Positions 32,285-42,850 of a stretch of 64,000 nucleotides of DNA are shown here, one piece after another (the first letter of the stretch is position 1; every line of letters starts with the position of its first letter). Below the pieces are notes generated by a model, which saw only the letters and a program-made list of their open reading frames with translations, ran no database searches and was not told the origin of the DNA. This DNA is from Chlamydomonas reinhardtii (Eukaryota > Chlorophyta > Chlorophyceae > Chlamydomonadales > Chlamydomonadaceae): assembly GCF_000002595.2 (NCBI RefSeq), contig NC_057007.1:3169800-3233799 (forward strand). The letters are read 5' to 3'. Position numbers and translations under genes: made by a program.

Positions 32285-34121
32285 TCCGTGCTGCTTGTAC
32301 CATGGCCGGCCCCGCCCATAGCTTGGAAGCCGCTAGCAGTGGCGTGGCTGCCACATGCGGCCGCCAAGCGGCCGAAGAGCGCGGGAATGCGTTCTTGCGG
32401 CGCCACATGCTCCCAGGTCTTGCAATCTACGGGCTCCGCGTGATCTATCTTCAGCGAGCGACTAGGCTTGTCAAAGCGGGATGGCAGGGCCGCGTCTGGG
32501 AGCGGAGATCGTAGGAAGACCGTTGGCCGAACGCCTGCGGAGCGGTCAAGGCACGGCAAGCGACCGTCACGGTCCTTTGCTCTTGCGCAGGCATCAAAGC
32601 GCGTTGGTTCATTCCAAATCGCGCCCACATCATACCTGTCTTCCTGCAGATTTTGATAAGGAACTTCAATAAAGTTGGGTCGATTGCACTGCCGATCGCA
32701 TCGGCAAACTTTTTTGGACTGAGCCCCCCAAACCGCTGATGTGCACAAGCCGCTAGTGAGAATTCCCTGGGCCCGCGCAACACAATAACTCACCGGCCCC
32801 TGCCGCGCTCCCCATGCCCAGGCCAGCCGCCGCAACTGCATCACCTGAAAGCGACCGAAACACAGATGCAAACGAAGTGAAGACATGAACGAAAGGCATG
32901 CGCAGTTTGGAACGGCGCTGCACGTGCACGATGCAGGCTGGTGGACGGCAAAGGAGAGCCTGCGCCCCCAACCTCACAATGCACCACCGCGGTCCAGCGG
33001 CCACCCTCTGAGCTGCGGCGTGTCGTGACCAGCCGCTACCCTGTGCGCATCGTCCCACTCACCAGCTTGTGCTGTGCCCTGGCCAGCCGCCGCGCCTGCA
33101 CAACGTGAAAGCGATAACAGGGCAATGCAGGCAGTCAGCATCGCCAGGGCGGAACGAATCACGCCTCGCCAACAAGGGCCAGAGACCGAGCGCCGCAAGG
33201 CTCCGGCGGATGCAGACAGTCATTGACACTTTGAGCCCGGGCATAGCTAGCCTCCTGAACTCCCCCGGTCTGCATCTGCTGCCACCTGTGACCTGGCAAC
33301 ACATTCCTTCGACCAACCCCGACCCAAACCATCGTTGAAGCTCATCCCGCACCCCTCTCCGATGCCGCTCCACGTCCGGGGCCTCGCCCCCGACCCAAGC
33401 GGATCCTGTCACGATCATGCCCACTAATCCGCTCCCATAAGGATTTAAGGTCAGAATTCAGACAACGCAAGGTTTGAAGTTATCTTGAGGAACGTTTCGT
33501 GGAAAGGAGACGAATCTGGATGGTGGCCCCGCCTCCCACTGAATGGCACTTTCTGATGCCCCGAGCGCGCCACGCCGCATCCCGCAGCCCCCAACAGCTA
33601 CCAATGTGCCGATGCCCACCCTACAGCCTCTTGAAATGCTCACCAGCAGCAGCGCTGTTCACGACAGCTCAAACACTTCCGTACTACACCGCCGCAGTTG
33701 CGCTAGGGCCGGAGTCTTAGCTCAGGTCAAGTCTGGGCTAGCACAACCAACTCACCAGCTCCAGCCGCGCTCCCCACGCCGAGGCCAGCCGCCGAGGCTG
33801 CAAGACAAGGGAGCGGTCAGGGGACCCGTGGAGATTACGAGTTGTTTCAAGTTTCAGGCACGAGAACCCTCCCACTCAGCCAGCGACACGAGCCTCCCGA
33901 TACTTCAAGCCTTCTCAGCTCCCAGTGCATGACCTACTTTTACGGATAAGCACATCCACGAGCTTCAGCTGTTTGGCCGCTGTGCTACCGCGAATTAACA
34001 CACGTTCCAGATTCGTGGCCTTGCTCCATGCTGCTGCAGCGGCCAGCTGCCACACCTCGTCCTTATTGAATGCTTCTGAAAGATGGACAAGGAGATGGAC
34101 ATCCTGGGCCTCCTGGTCCAT
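29505..34121 (-). CDS. Crinkler-like REase-fold plus protein-kinase-like protein, 7 exons, carried in the element
   Basis: Minus-strand exons in continuous phase: 34121-33944, 33797-33756, 33095-33063, 32844-32794, 32735-32144, 32036-31430, 31079-29505; 1025 residues. The C-terminal 200 residues form a kinase-like fold: lysine in EEAVLKILD, helix-C FEAECSAYRAL, catalytic HGDIRLSN at about 969-976, and a DLG metal site in CVVIDLGLSRLDGTEAEQQ. Catalytic residues are intact. The block ILAQVNEYMDHLGVRYAIVS across the exon 6/7 border resembles the Q-x-x-x-Y-M...G-V-L-S stretch of restriction-endonuclease-fold domains, which pair with kinases in Crinkler-type proteins. Exons 2-4 are three tiny Gly/Ala-rich copies. 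An in-frame ATG at 34181 is an alternative start. Function is inferred only from family resemblance. It may be cargo of the surrounding element. Confidence 0.6.
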
Positions 34122-34189
34122 GGCTTGCGCTTGTGGCGCGCTAGGCGACACTGTGCAGTAGCGCTTTCGCAACCGATGCAAGGGCTGCT

Positions 34190-35260
34190 GAGCTCCGAGG
34201 TCCAGCTACTGTTTAAGACCTATAGTTGTGAGCCTCCTTTCTGCTGACCGCTCGTTCGTGCGTTGTGGTGTTGGATACGAGAGTGCTGAAGCACAACGAG
34301 GTCTGAAGGACGGCTACACGCTGTATGCTGAGGCAGGGTTTACGTTTGACCGAAGTTTAAGGGCTCAGTCCAGCAATGGGCAAATGTCGCCCGCAATGGG
34401 GGCGTCCGTCCCCAAAAATTGCGGATTTCTGAACTTCAACACCATTGATGCGTATTAATGATACAGTGCTTGGTTGCAACGTCAGAGATTTGGAATCGCT
34501 CGTCGTTGGATCGGAGTCCCAAAGCGAGCACAGTTCCCTAATATTTTGCAATATGCGCATCCTCATGAGATATCTCCTCCGATCGTTAGCTTTGTGCTGC
34601 TGCAAGCGACCAGCGGCTCCTCGTGTATGCTTGCAGTGAGCGCCTATGCTTGGGCTGGGTTTGGGTGCCCCAGCGTAGGTGTGGGCCAAACATTCAACGC
34701 CGGGAGTTTGTCAACTCCTTAATGGCTCTGTGTGTGGGAAGGATGCACGTGTGGGCGACCGTTCTAGTACCTGGACGCTTGCGCCCTGGTTAGTGCGTGC
34801 GCTGTGCGTGTGTCCTGTGGCCTAGACGTTTCCCGGCACTCCTGTGCCTAGGCTTGTGGCGTTGAGGCACAGCGGTGGGGCTCTGGCGGGTTGAGGCTTG
34901 GCTAGGACTCACTGTGCGCGGAGTCACACGGACTTTGCCCGCGGGAGGGTTTGCAGCAAAGTCGGGGTTGGTGGAGTCAAGTTGGGCCCTGATAGCATGT
35001 GATGGCTCGGCGTCTTCGGGTGCTGGGACTGTCCCCTCTGTAACATCCGCATCCTTAATACCCGCCTCAACTGGCTTTCGGCATCTGGGTTGCTGCGGCC
35101 TTTGCAACTGGATAGTGGGCAAACTGGTACTGGCTTGGGTACTGGCCCGCCAAGCATGCAGGGCGGCCGGGCGCACAGGCGGTGCTCGTGTTGGCTTGCC
35201 TCTTGCCCCTTCGGGCGGAGCCCTTGCGGTCGCATCGGGGCCTTCTCGGTTACCAGCCTC
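34190..35260. other. No gene recognised between the kinase-like gene and the fossil integrase
   Basis: Upstream DNA of the minus-strand kinase-like gene. Long frames on both strands at 34790-35460 look like shadows of each other, and no family could be named. Confidence 0.35.
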
Positions 35261-35275
35261 CAGGGCACTGCATAG

Positions 35276-35450
35276 CCCTTCAGAGCGCTTCAGAGCCCTT
35301 CAGAGCGCTTCAGAGCCCTTCAGAGCGCTTCAGAGCCCTTCAGAGCCCTCCAGAGCCCTCCAGAGCCCTTCAGAGCCCTCCAGAGCCCTGTGCAGATCCC
35401 TCCAGAGGCCTGTGCAGATCCCTCCAGAGGCCTGTGCAGATCCCTCCAAA
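35276..35450. repeat. Short tandem repeats (CAGAGCCCTT/CAGAGCGCTT, then a 27-bp unit)
   Basis: Alternating 10-bp units CAGAGCCCTT, CAGAGCGCTT and CAGAGCCCTC fill 35281-35390, followed by about three copies of a unit containing CTGTGCAGATCCCTCCAGAGGC. Confidence 0.9.
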
Positions 35451-35529
35451 GACTGAGCGGCTCTAAAATAGACCGTGTCAGGAATGCACTGGGAAAAAGC
35501 ATACTTTTGAAGACATTCATGCTCTTCCC

Positions 35530-36418
35530 CGCTTTACATGTGTTGCAGGTACCAGCTGGTGCCAGCTGTGCAGCGCGCGTGGCTTGCTTTTTATGCAGGG
35601 TCGCCAGGTTGAGCGCACCTCCTGCTCAAGGTGTTTGACCTGTACAACAGCACGCAGCACTCAGCAGACCAAGGAGACACCTCCGCTTGCATCTTCCGGG
35701 GTTTGGCCACCTGGGCCACCGCAGCTGGCGAGAAGAGCTTTGCCACGTTCTCACCCACGGCACCCAGGGCCAAAAAAATGCTACTTTTTTAGCATGGTTG
35801 GGGGGCTCCGCCCTCTGATGAGGCATTCGCAGGTGTGGACTTATCATGCTGTCGCTGCACAAGGGGCAGCATGCTAAGAAGATGCGCGTGGTGAGTGGGG
35901 TCAAGCCTGGTGACCGTGTACGATTGTTGGAGGGCACGGGTCTGTTCGAGAAGGAGAAGGCCACCTATTCATAGGATATTTTTACACCGTGACTCGGCAG
36001 AAGGGCTATAGGTTCGCCGTGGAGGGCAAGCGACGCCTGCATAGCCCGTCAGAAATGCTGTTGGTACGTGAACTGACTACAGGGTAGCAGGCGGGGTAGA
36101 ACGCCAGGTAGAGGCAGCATAGAGCAGCGCCAGGTGCGGCGTGTTGCGCGTGCTCTTGCCTCAACTCTACGCGCGCTATTGAAGCTCAAGAGGCACCACC
36201 AGCTGCGCCTGCAAACAAGCCTGCGGGCAAGCGTGGCAGCAGGAAGGGCAAGCGTGAGCAGGTCGCGCTTCGAGGACAGCAAATTTGTAAAGGGCAAGCT
36301 GCAATTTTTGGTGAGATTTAAAGGATTTCCCAAGGCTGAATGGCTGCCCGCGGCTCAGCTGCAAGAGGACCTGAGCTCCGACGCTTACCGCGCGCTTCAC
36401 AAGGCGATGAAGAACTGA
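35530..36418 (+). mobile_element. Fossil integrase C-terminal region with chromodomain
   Basis: Translated pieces include GVKPGDRVRLLEGTGLFEKE, typical of the DNA-binding end of integrases, and a chromodomain-like end with LQFLVRFKGFPKAEWLPAAQ. This pairing occurs in Polinton and Ty3/gypsy-type integrases. The position inside a TIR element with 6-bp duplication favours Polinton. It is broken by several changes and old. Confidence 0.65.
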
Positions 36419-36479
36419 AGCTAGTCGCTAATTACTCACAAGAGCAAAAAGACTAAGAACAGCCTCCATTGTTCGACTT

Positions 36480-37266
36480 CGGAGTTTCAGCCGAGTTTCC
36501 GCCGAGTTTCCGCCGAGTTCTGACTGAGTTTCCCTTGAGTTTCTGTGCCTCGCTCCTTTCGCCCCACAGCGCGGCGCCGCCCCCGCCGCGCCAGTTTCAG
36601 TGCAGCCCCCTCGCGCCGGTTAGCCGCAGCCGCGTGTGAGCTCTGATGCAGCTCGATCGTAGGTAGGAAGACTGACGCGCCGCACTGGTGCGCGCAGTGC
36701 ACCGCACGCGGCCATGTCCTCACCTGGCTGGATCACATCCCATCACATCCCACACGCCACTCCCCAGCGCGGCGGGGACGGCTGGCGCCGCCCCGCCGCG
36801 CCAGTTACAGTGCAGTCCGTGTGAATCCCGTGTGCAGCCCAGATGCAGCTCATGGAAAGGCGCAGCCCCATGCATCCCATCTGAGTTTACACGCAGCTCA
36901 CACGCAGCTTCCCAGCCGGCACCACATGCAACTGCCAGCTCCCACTCGTGCGCCACGCCAACCGCCAGCCACCACCCCCTGACCTCCGCCGTACACCTAT
37001 GCACTCATGTCGCTTCGCAGCCGGTCTCCCGCGCAACTTCCAGCTCCCAGCCGTACAGCTACCCGACTCATGCCAACGACCTGTGTGCGTGCCCCCAGGC
37101 TCGGCAGCTTCCCAGCCGGCCCACCGTACAACTACCAGCTCCCAGCCGCGGCAGCTACCGACACCCAACCGCAGCTGAGGGGGGTGGGGGTGCCGTGCAC
37201 GAGTTCGTTCGGCGTTAGTTGGGCGTTAGTTGGAGCTGTCCCAGGATGAAGGTTTATCTATTTTTT
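36480..37266 (-). repeat. Right terminal inverted repeat
   Basis: Inverted counterpart of 24847-25485. It ends in GAAGGTTTATCTATTTTTT followed by the target duplication GTAGAG. It is longer than the left copy because of internal duplications of a CTCCCAGC/AGCTACC-rich block. Confidence 0.8.
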
Positions 37267-37272
37267 GTAGAG

Positions 37273-37408
37273 TGGCTGCGTGGCTGGTGCGTCGGCAAAA
37301 CATAGCATACTGGCGCAAACCGCGGCTGCTACGTATTAGTATTTGTTAATGCCTATTGCATGTAAATAGGTGGCAGGGAAAATTCGGGCGGAGCGAGAAG
37401 TGCCTTCG
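37273..37408 (+). repeat. 136-bp direct repeat, copy 1
   Basis: Nearly identical to 37749-37884 (about four differences). Copy 1 starts immediately after the right target duplication of the Polinton-like element. It contains TGCATGTAAATAGG, with a TGTAA that could serve as a polyadenylation signal. Confidence 0.95.
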
Positions 37409-37628
37409 CGCGTCCATGGAAATTGACTTTCGCGAGGTTGCCCGAAAAGCAAGCCATGGCTTTGCGCAGTATGACTTCTGTACGTCGTAAATGTGCTTCA
37501 AAGACACAGCAGACGGCGAGCCGTCATAAAGAGCCTGTCACCGTTGTCCATTTCTGTAGCGGCTCGCTCTCACGCCTCTTTCTTCCTGGTCCGGGCGCAA
37601 CCCCCAGTGGACGCGTTCGGACCAGCCA

Positions 37629-38265
37629 TGGCACCGAAGCGGCGCCGAGACGAAGCTGAGAAGGCGGAGGAGGAGAAAGGTGGGGGAGCGATGACCCGCC
37701 AGCGCCCGTCCGCTCAGGCCCCCAGGAACACCCCTGTCCGTGGCTGCGTGGCTGCGTGGCTGGTGCGTCGGCAAAACATAGCATACTGGCACAAACTGCG
37801 ACTGCTACGTATTAGTATTTGTTAATGCCTATTGCATGTAAATAGGTGGCAGGGAAAATTCGGGCGGAGCGAGAAGTGCCTTCGCCTGCTACAACTGCGG
37901 GTGTCAGGAGATGGCCATCAAGCGGCTTGGGGGGCTGAAGGAGGGGCAGCGGCCCTGGTCGGTCAAAGTCTGCAACGACTGCTTGACGACCTGGGTGAGG
38001 ACCGTGCATGTGCGGGGACGGCTGGGCACTGGGGACGGATTGATTGACAGGTTGACGGCTGAGACAGCTCATGTGCGCTCTCTTCTTCCTCCCCGTTCCC
38101 CATCCCCAGAACCGCGACGTCTCCGCCGCCAACGTGATCCGTGTGCTCCTCCTGCTGAAGCTGATGGGCTTCGAGCGGCCGACCAAGCTGCAGCGGCCGC
38201 CATGGCCGCCGGCGGCGGCGGGGCCGGCTGAGAGCCTGAACGGCGCTAGCAGGGCGTGGGGCTGA
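37629..38265 (+). pseudogene. Fanzor/TnpB-like C-terminal zinc ribbon and RuvC end (outer copy)
   Basis: Exon 37877-37994 reads ACYNCGCQEMAIKRL and, later, VCNDCLTTW. It is spliced in phase to 38110-38265, which begins NRDVSAANVIRVLLLLKLMG and continues FERPTKLQRP to a stop at 38263-38265. The order CxxC ... CxxC, W-N-R-D-V-x-A-A-N is the zinc ribbon plus last RuvC motif of TnpB and Fanzor nucleases. An upstream ATG frame at 37629 (MAPKRRRDEAEKAEEEKGGG) may belong to the same transcript, but the junction is unresolved. The N-terminal domain and earlier RuvC motifs are absent, so this is a fragment. The intron border is overlapped by the 136-bp repeat. Confidence 0.55.
37749..37884 (+). repeat. 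136-bp direct repeat, copy 2
   Basis: Second copy of 37273-37408. Its last 8 bases are the first bases of the Fanzor-like zinc-ribbon exon, and the exon's acceptor CGAGAAG lies within the repeat. Confidence 0.95.
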
Positions 38266-38290
38266 GGGTGCACGTGTTGATTGGCGGCGA

Positions 38291-38493
38291 GTGACGTGAC
38301 TAGTTTGTTAGCTGCGGGTTAGCACGGACTGTGCACCCCACCCAACCGGCCACGTCCGGATTTGCGGGGATGCCAAAGGCCCCCAACATAGAGGCGTGTG
38401 CTTAGTAGGCGCCCGCTTCAAGGTGGCTGGGTTGATAACGACCCGGGATCAGCCCTTTTCCTGCCATAAGGCAGCCACCTCCTTGTTTGTAGA
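38291..38493 (+). repeat. Outer copy of the inverted 3' segment (see 27849-28070)
   Basis: Follows the stop of the Fanzor-like fragment by 26 bp and is the inverse of 27849-28070. Confidence 0.75.
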
Positions 38494-39521
38494 GCAGGCG
38501 TGTAAAAGGATGCAGAAGCTCTAGCTGTGCATACGGTAGGCAGATTACGTCGATGCGGTGTCGTCTGTTAGTGATGTGATTGAGGATCCAGGATGCTTCA
38601 TGGTAGCGCTAGCTTTCTTGTCACGTAATTTTTTTCACGGGGAGGTGGCGCAGCAGCAAGATTAGTTGGCATGTCGTACGGGCTGTGTGTACGGTATGTG
38701 TTACCGAAGGGCGCGGAGAAGGCTTGTGCATGACGTCGGAACCACAAGCGTAGATGCCAAGAAGCAATGCAAGCGCCGAAGGTGCACAGCCGGTGCAGGA
38801 GCTGATGGCTGGGTGGTCATCGAAGTTGAATCGCCGGGGTGGGATCCGGGAAGGCGGTGCCGGGTGTGGGCGCGGGTAGGCGTGCTGGCTGCGTAGCCTT
38901 CGCGTGTTGTCAGCATGCCAACACGAGAGCATGCACACGAGATCCTGCAAGTAATCCCACGATCCAATATCGAATGCCTGAGGGAGGGGCTCCTGTGGTC
39001 ATATGTGGAGCCGTGTGCTCAGGATCAACCGGAGGGGCCAAACGCCGATGCGGGCAGCTCACCGTGCTTGTGAGGCGATGTGGCGTTTTGGAACGAGCTA
39101 TGTGGCAGCCAGCTTTTCAGGGCATCAACGCGACAAATCCCCCACTTGAATTTCGTCAAGCCGTGCCTTAGTGCGCCAGGAGGGCAGTCCGTGCGGGCTG
39201 GCAGACTGAGGCAGCTGACTCGGCGGGGGTCGGGGCCGGAAGGTCACCTGTCGTCCCGACACTCGACAGCCCCAGCACGACCCAAAAGATTGTGTATCAA
39301 TGCGCTATAGAATTATGAGTATATGTAAGCCCGGCTTGGGACGCATCGTTAAGAACGGCATCGAGGCCGCGCGTTGACAATTTGACCTTCTCGACTCGCA
39401 TCCGTCGCTCAGTTAATTGCCCTTGTGAACTTTAATTGATTGAAGAGATGTTTCCGTGAACCTCCAAACGGCCTCTGGTCAACCTAGTCGAGGTCGGTCG
39501 CTGGTCTCGGAGAGCTCTGAT
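38494..39521. other. No gene recognised; upstream of the histone-fold gene
   Basis: AT-richer than the flanks, no coding pattern. The part near 39300-39500 probably carries the promoter and 5' leader of the histone-fold gene. Confidence 0.4.
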
Positions 39522-41500
39522 ATGGATAACTCACCTGCAGTGCTCAATGGAGCAGCGGACAACTCGGTGCGTTCGCATGCCGCATCGCTGTGGCTATCGC
39601 GCCTGAAAAATTGCCACGTTCCCACGAAACTTACAGGAACTGCCCATGGCTCAAGTTAAAAGGATAATGCACAGTAGAGGCGTCACGTCAAATGCGGAAA
39701 GCAGCTTTCTGGTCGCCCGTGCTGCGGTCAGTCGTTCAGGGACGGTTGCGCGCCGGGGTTAGGGCTTTCACGGTGGCTTGTCGTGCGAGGGCGGCCGAAA
39801 CTGCCAATCGGGTGCCTAGATAGTTTCCTTGGACCTCCGTTGCGAACATGCGCTGAGACGCACAGGGGCGGGGTGAGGGGGGGCCAGGCAGCTCTGCTCC
39901 CCTGCCGACTGACGGGAGATGAAAGCCGCCACAGGAGACACGCACTGCGTAACTAGATCTAAACAGCTGCGTTTGCCTCGGCGTTAGGCGCCGTGGGACA
40001 GCAGTCACAGCCAGGCGGGGTTTCCGACCGCAGGAGTTGGCCGCTCGCCTTGCCCGTGCGCTCAACATGCGCCATCCCTCACAACGCACCCACCCACATC
40101 AAATCCTTTACACCCAAATGCCGCACACAGGAGATGTTCTTGGATGCGCTTGTGGCGCGCGCCGGCGGCGCCATGGCAGCGGGGGGCGAGGCGGAGCTCC
40201 GATACGATCACGTGGCCGACGGCGTCCAGACCTGGGCGCCAGGGAGCCGCCTGCTGTCAGGTGCGTTGCTGTACGGCACCTCCCGGGCGCTGCAGGGTCG
40301 CCGGGCTGACACAGGTCGAAGGCAGGGGCTCCAGGGTTCCGGCGGATCGGGGACGGCGGCGGACCACGGGGCAGGGGCAAGCGCGGGGCTCCCATGGGGC
40401 GGGGCGGATGTCAAGGGGGGTGGGGGTGGGTACGGCACGGCACGGCACGGCAGTGACACGCCCTCCTGTGCCGCTTTAGCGGGTTTATGACGCGACGCAC
40501 ACTTGTTGCTCTTCCGGCATTTCCGGGCGTCGCAGACGCGGTACCGAAGCGCGTGCATGCCGGGCAGCTGCGACGGGACCCGCGCTTCAACGGCCGCACG
40601 CCGTGGGTGCTGCCGCCGCCAGCCGGGCAGCAGCAGCAGCCTCATCAGGAGCACACGGCGGTGGCGGCGGCGGCACAACGAGGCCCGGCGGCGGCCGCAG
40701 CGGTGGCGCAGCCGATGGGTGTGCCCCAGGGCGTGCCTCTGGGTGTGCCTCAAGCGTCCGCGCCAGGGATGGCGCATGCGCACGTGCCGCATCTGCCCAT
40801 ACACGCAGCTGCCATGCAGCAGCAGCAGCAGTCGCACAACCATGTTGGCCCGGCGCAGGTACCGCAAGCGGTGTTGCCACCGCCGCAGCAGCATCAGCAC
40901 CAACACCAACAACAGCAACAGCAGCAGCAACAGCAACAGCAGCAAGCCGCTTTCGCGCAGCACCTGCAGCAACAGATGCTCATGCAGCAGCAAGTACTAC
41001 TGCAGCAGCAGCAGCAGCAGGCGCAGGCACAGCAGCAAGCGCTTGCGCAGCAGCAGGCGCAGCAGCAACAACAACAGCAACAGGAGGCCGCTGCGGCGGC
41101 GGCGGCGGCGGCGGCGGTGGCAGCCGCGACGGCGGCGCAGCAGCAGGCTGTGAGCTCTGTAGCGACCGTGTCGCAAGCTGTTGCGGGTATGGTGCCGGGC
41201 GGCGTGCCGGCGCCGCAGGACCCGCACCAGCAACATCAACAACAAGCCGCAGCCCTGGCCATGCAGCATCAGCTTATGCTACAGCTGCAGCACCAGCAGC
41301 AAATGCAGATGACGTTGATGTTTCAACAACAGCTACAGCAGCAGCAGCAACAACAGCAGCAGCAACAGCAGCATATGATGATGATAGGGGCAGGTCAGCA
41401 TCCCTACTTCCTCGGCGGCGCGGCGGCGGCGGCGGCGAGTGCTGGCGGCGGCTTCGGCGGGGGCTCTGTGATGGGCATGCCGGCACAGGGCGGGCAGTGA
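39522..41500 (+). CDS. Histone-fold protein, CHRAC15/POLE4-like, with poly-Gln C-terminus
   Basis: Four exons in phase: 39522-39566, 39637-39726, 40131-40260, 40536-41500; 409 residues. The histone fold spans about residues 16-100: ELPMAQVKRIMHSRGVTSNA, then FLVARAAEMFLDALVARAGG, then ELRYDHVADGVQTW and LLSDAVPKRVHAGQ. That order matches the H2A-like subunits of chromatin accessibility and polymerase epsilon complexes (CHRAC15, POLE4/Dpb3) better than NC2-alpha, because of the late D-x-x-P-K-R/K-x segment. It should act in the nucleus with an H2B-like partner. Residues 115-409 are Gln/Ala/His-rich with CAG tracts, far longer than the roughly 130 residues usual for CHRAC15. The 15-residue first exon starts at the first ATG. 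A TGTAA at 42204-42208 is a likely polyadenylation signal. Confidence 0.8.
40885..41390. repeat. CAG/CAA trinucleotide tracts in the histone-fold gene
   Basis: Several interrupted CAG/CAA runs encode poly-Gln, with one GCG run encoding poly-Ala near 41092-41120. They lie in the coding frame of the last exon. Confidence 0.9.
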
Positions 41501-42203
41501 TGGATAGCCGGTGCCGCCAGCCGCTGTGGCCCACGAATTATGGACGTCGTGCAAAGCAGGTTGTGGCTGTTTATTCTATGTTTGGGGCCACTGTGGCCAG
41601 CCAGAGGATTATCCCGTGTTACGTCTCCGTGAAAAGGCATGTGTGGTGGGCGTTAAAATCTAGGCCGTTAAGCCTCGCGGCATTCCAGCTGCCAGGGTAG
41701 CATTGGGGCTAATTGGGACTTCGGGGGCGGGGAGATTGGGCATTGGAGAGCGGCACGAATGAGCTTGCATTGTAGCATAGTAGACCTGCTAGGCATCAAG
41801 GAAGTAACGAGACGCTCTGGAAAGCACACGCTGTGCCCTACAGCAAAGGTTGGGGGCAGTGGGGCGCAGGGTGCGGTGCTGGCAGCGTAGTCACAGCAAG
41901 GTCGGCGACTGGGGTGTGTGGCGGGTACGGAGTCAGTTGCGGCGGCCAACCCCAATGTGGCAAACCGATGCACGCTTGGCCACCCACTTTGCGTTGGGCG
42001 TTTGGAGTGCCATTCTGCGCCGCTGCAAAGCTGCTGAACGGAGCAGCCGAGGCCGTGTTGTATGTTTAGGGAGGGTGGAGCCATTCGGCAGGCAGGCGAT
42101 ACGTGGTAGGGACTGCGGTTTTCTCGGCGAAACCTGCCTGATCTGTGGTGAATTCTGGCATCGTGGCATTCGAGAGGTGTTGTGAGACCCTCTGCTTCGC
42201 CCA

Positions 42204-42208
42204 TGTAA
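42204..42208 (+). terminator. TGTAA polyadenylation signal, histone-fold gene
   Basis: TGTAA is the usual volvocine signal. It lies about 700 nt past the stop at 41500 and is the nearest one seen on the + strand. Confidence 0.5.
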
Positions 42209-42845
42209 TATTAGAGCTTGCACGGGCATAACACATTAACACCCCCGCGACGGATCATGGGCACGCCGGCACAGGCACAGTCCAAGGACAGGCGAGGAGT
42301 TGACAAGTGGCTGTGACACGTGTGCAAGGGCGCATGTCCGGCAACTCGGTACCCCGCCGATTGACTTTCTGTTTGGTCCCTGGAGCCTGGTGTAGCAGTC
42401 ATTGCCGGTAAAAGTCTAACTTGCTCGCTAAGGGACTTCCGTGGGTAGGTAGGAGCCCTGTGGCCTGTGGGAGGTGTACCGCCCACACCTGGAGGCGGAC
42501 CAAGGCGCGTAGCTGAAGCAGGCTGGAGGGGATGAGGGGCGGAGGGCACGGGGAGACAGGAGGACCACACACAGGCGTCTTGAGCCGTACCGGAGTGGCG
42601 GAGTGGGAAATGCACGGCTTGCTGCTGAGTGCTGACTAGTGCTGTGCCGGTGCTGGCATGCTGTGCGCGTATCCAGTGGGGTAAATGTCTGCAATCTGAT
42701 TCGGAATGCTGAGTGCACTCATGCTGGCCCACTCCGGCCCCTGGTAGTATGGGGGCAGAGCGGTTAGTATGAGGGTAAGTAGACACGGCATGAGCACATT
42801 CGAAGATACAGACGCTTTTGCGTTTCCTTCCGTCACCGCAATCCT

Positions 42846-42850
42846 TTACA
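42846..42850 (-). terminator. TGTAA polyadenylation signal, PRP17 gene
   Basis: TTACA on the + strand (TGTAA on the minus strand) lies about 880 nt past the PRP17 stop. The two genes converge here. Confidence 0.45.

Larger units (their letters stand above)
24841..37272. mobile_element. Old Polinton-like element with terminal inverted repeats and 6-bp target duplication
   Basis: The left end starts at 24847 with AAAAAATAGATAAACCTTC and the right end finishes at 37266 with its exact reverse complement. Both are flanked by the hexamer GTAGAG (24841-24846 and 37267-37272). The terminal repeats run about 640 bp on the left and 790 bp on the right, with many differences and indels, so the insertion is not young. 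Length, TIRs, a 6-bp duplication and an integrase-type relic fit Polinton/Maverick. No polymerase B, packaging ATPase or capsid gene was recognised, and an N gap lies inside. The element is broken, with many losses; treat it as a fossil. It carries a kinase-like gene and a Fanzor-like exon. Confidence 0.7.

Noticed and set aside
35530-36418. Reading the integrase relic as an LTR retrotransposon
   Set aside because: No long terminal direct repeats, reverse transcriptase or RNase H were seen, whereas TIRs with a 6-bp duplication enclose it; a Polinton-like origin fits better, though a nested Ty3-type fragment is not excluded.
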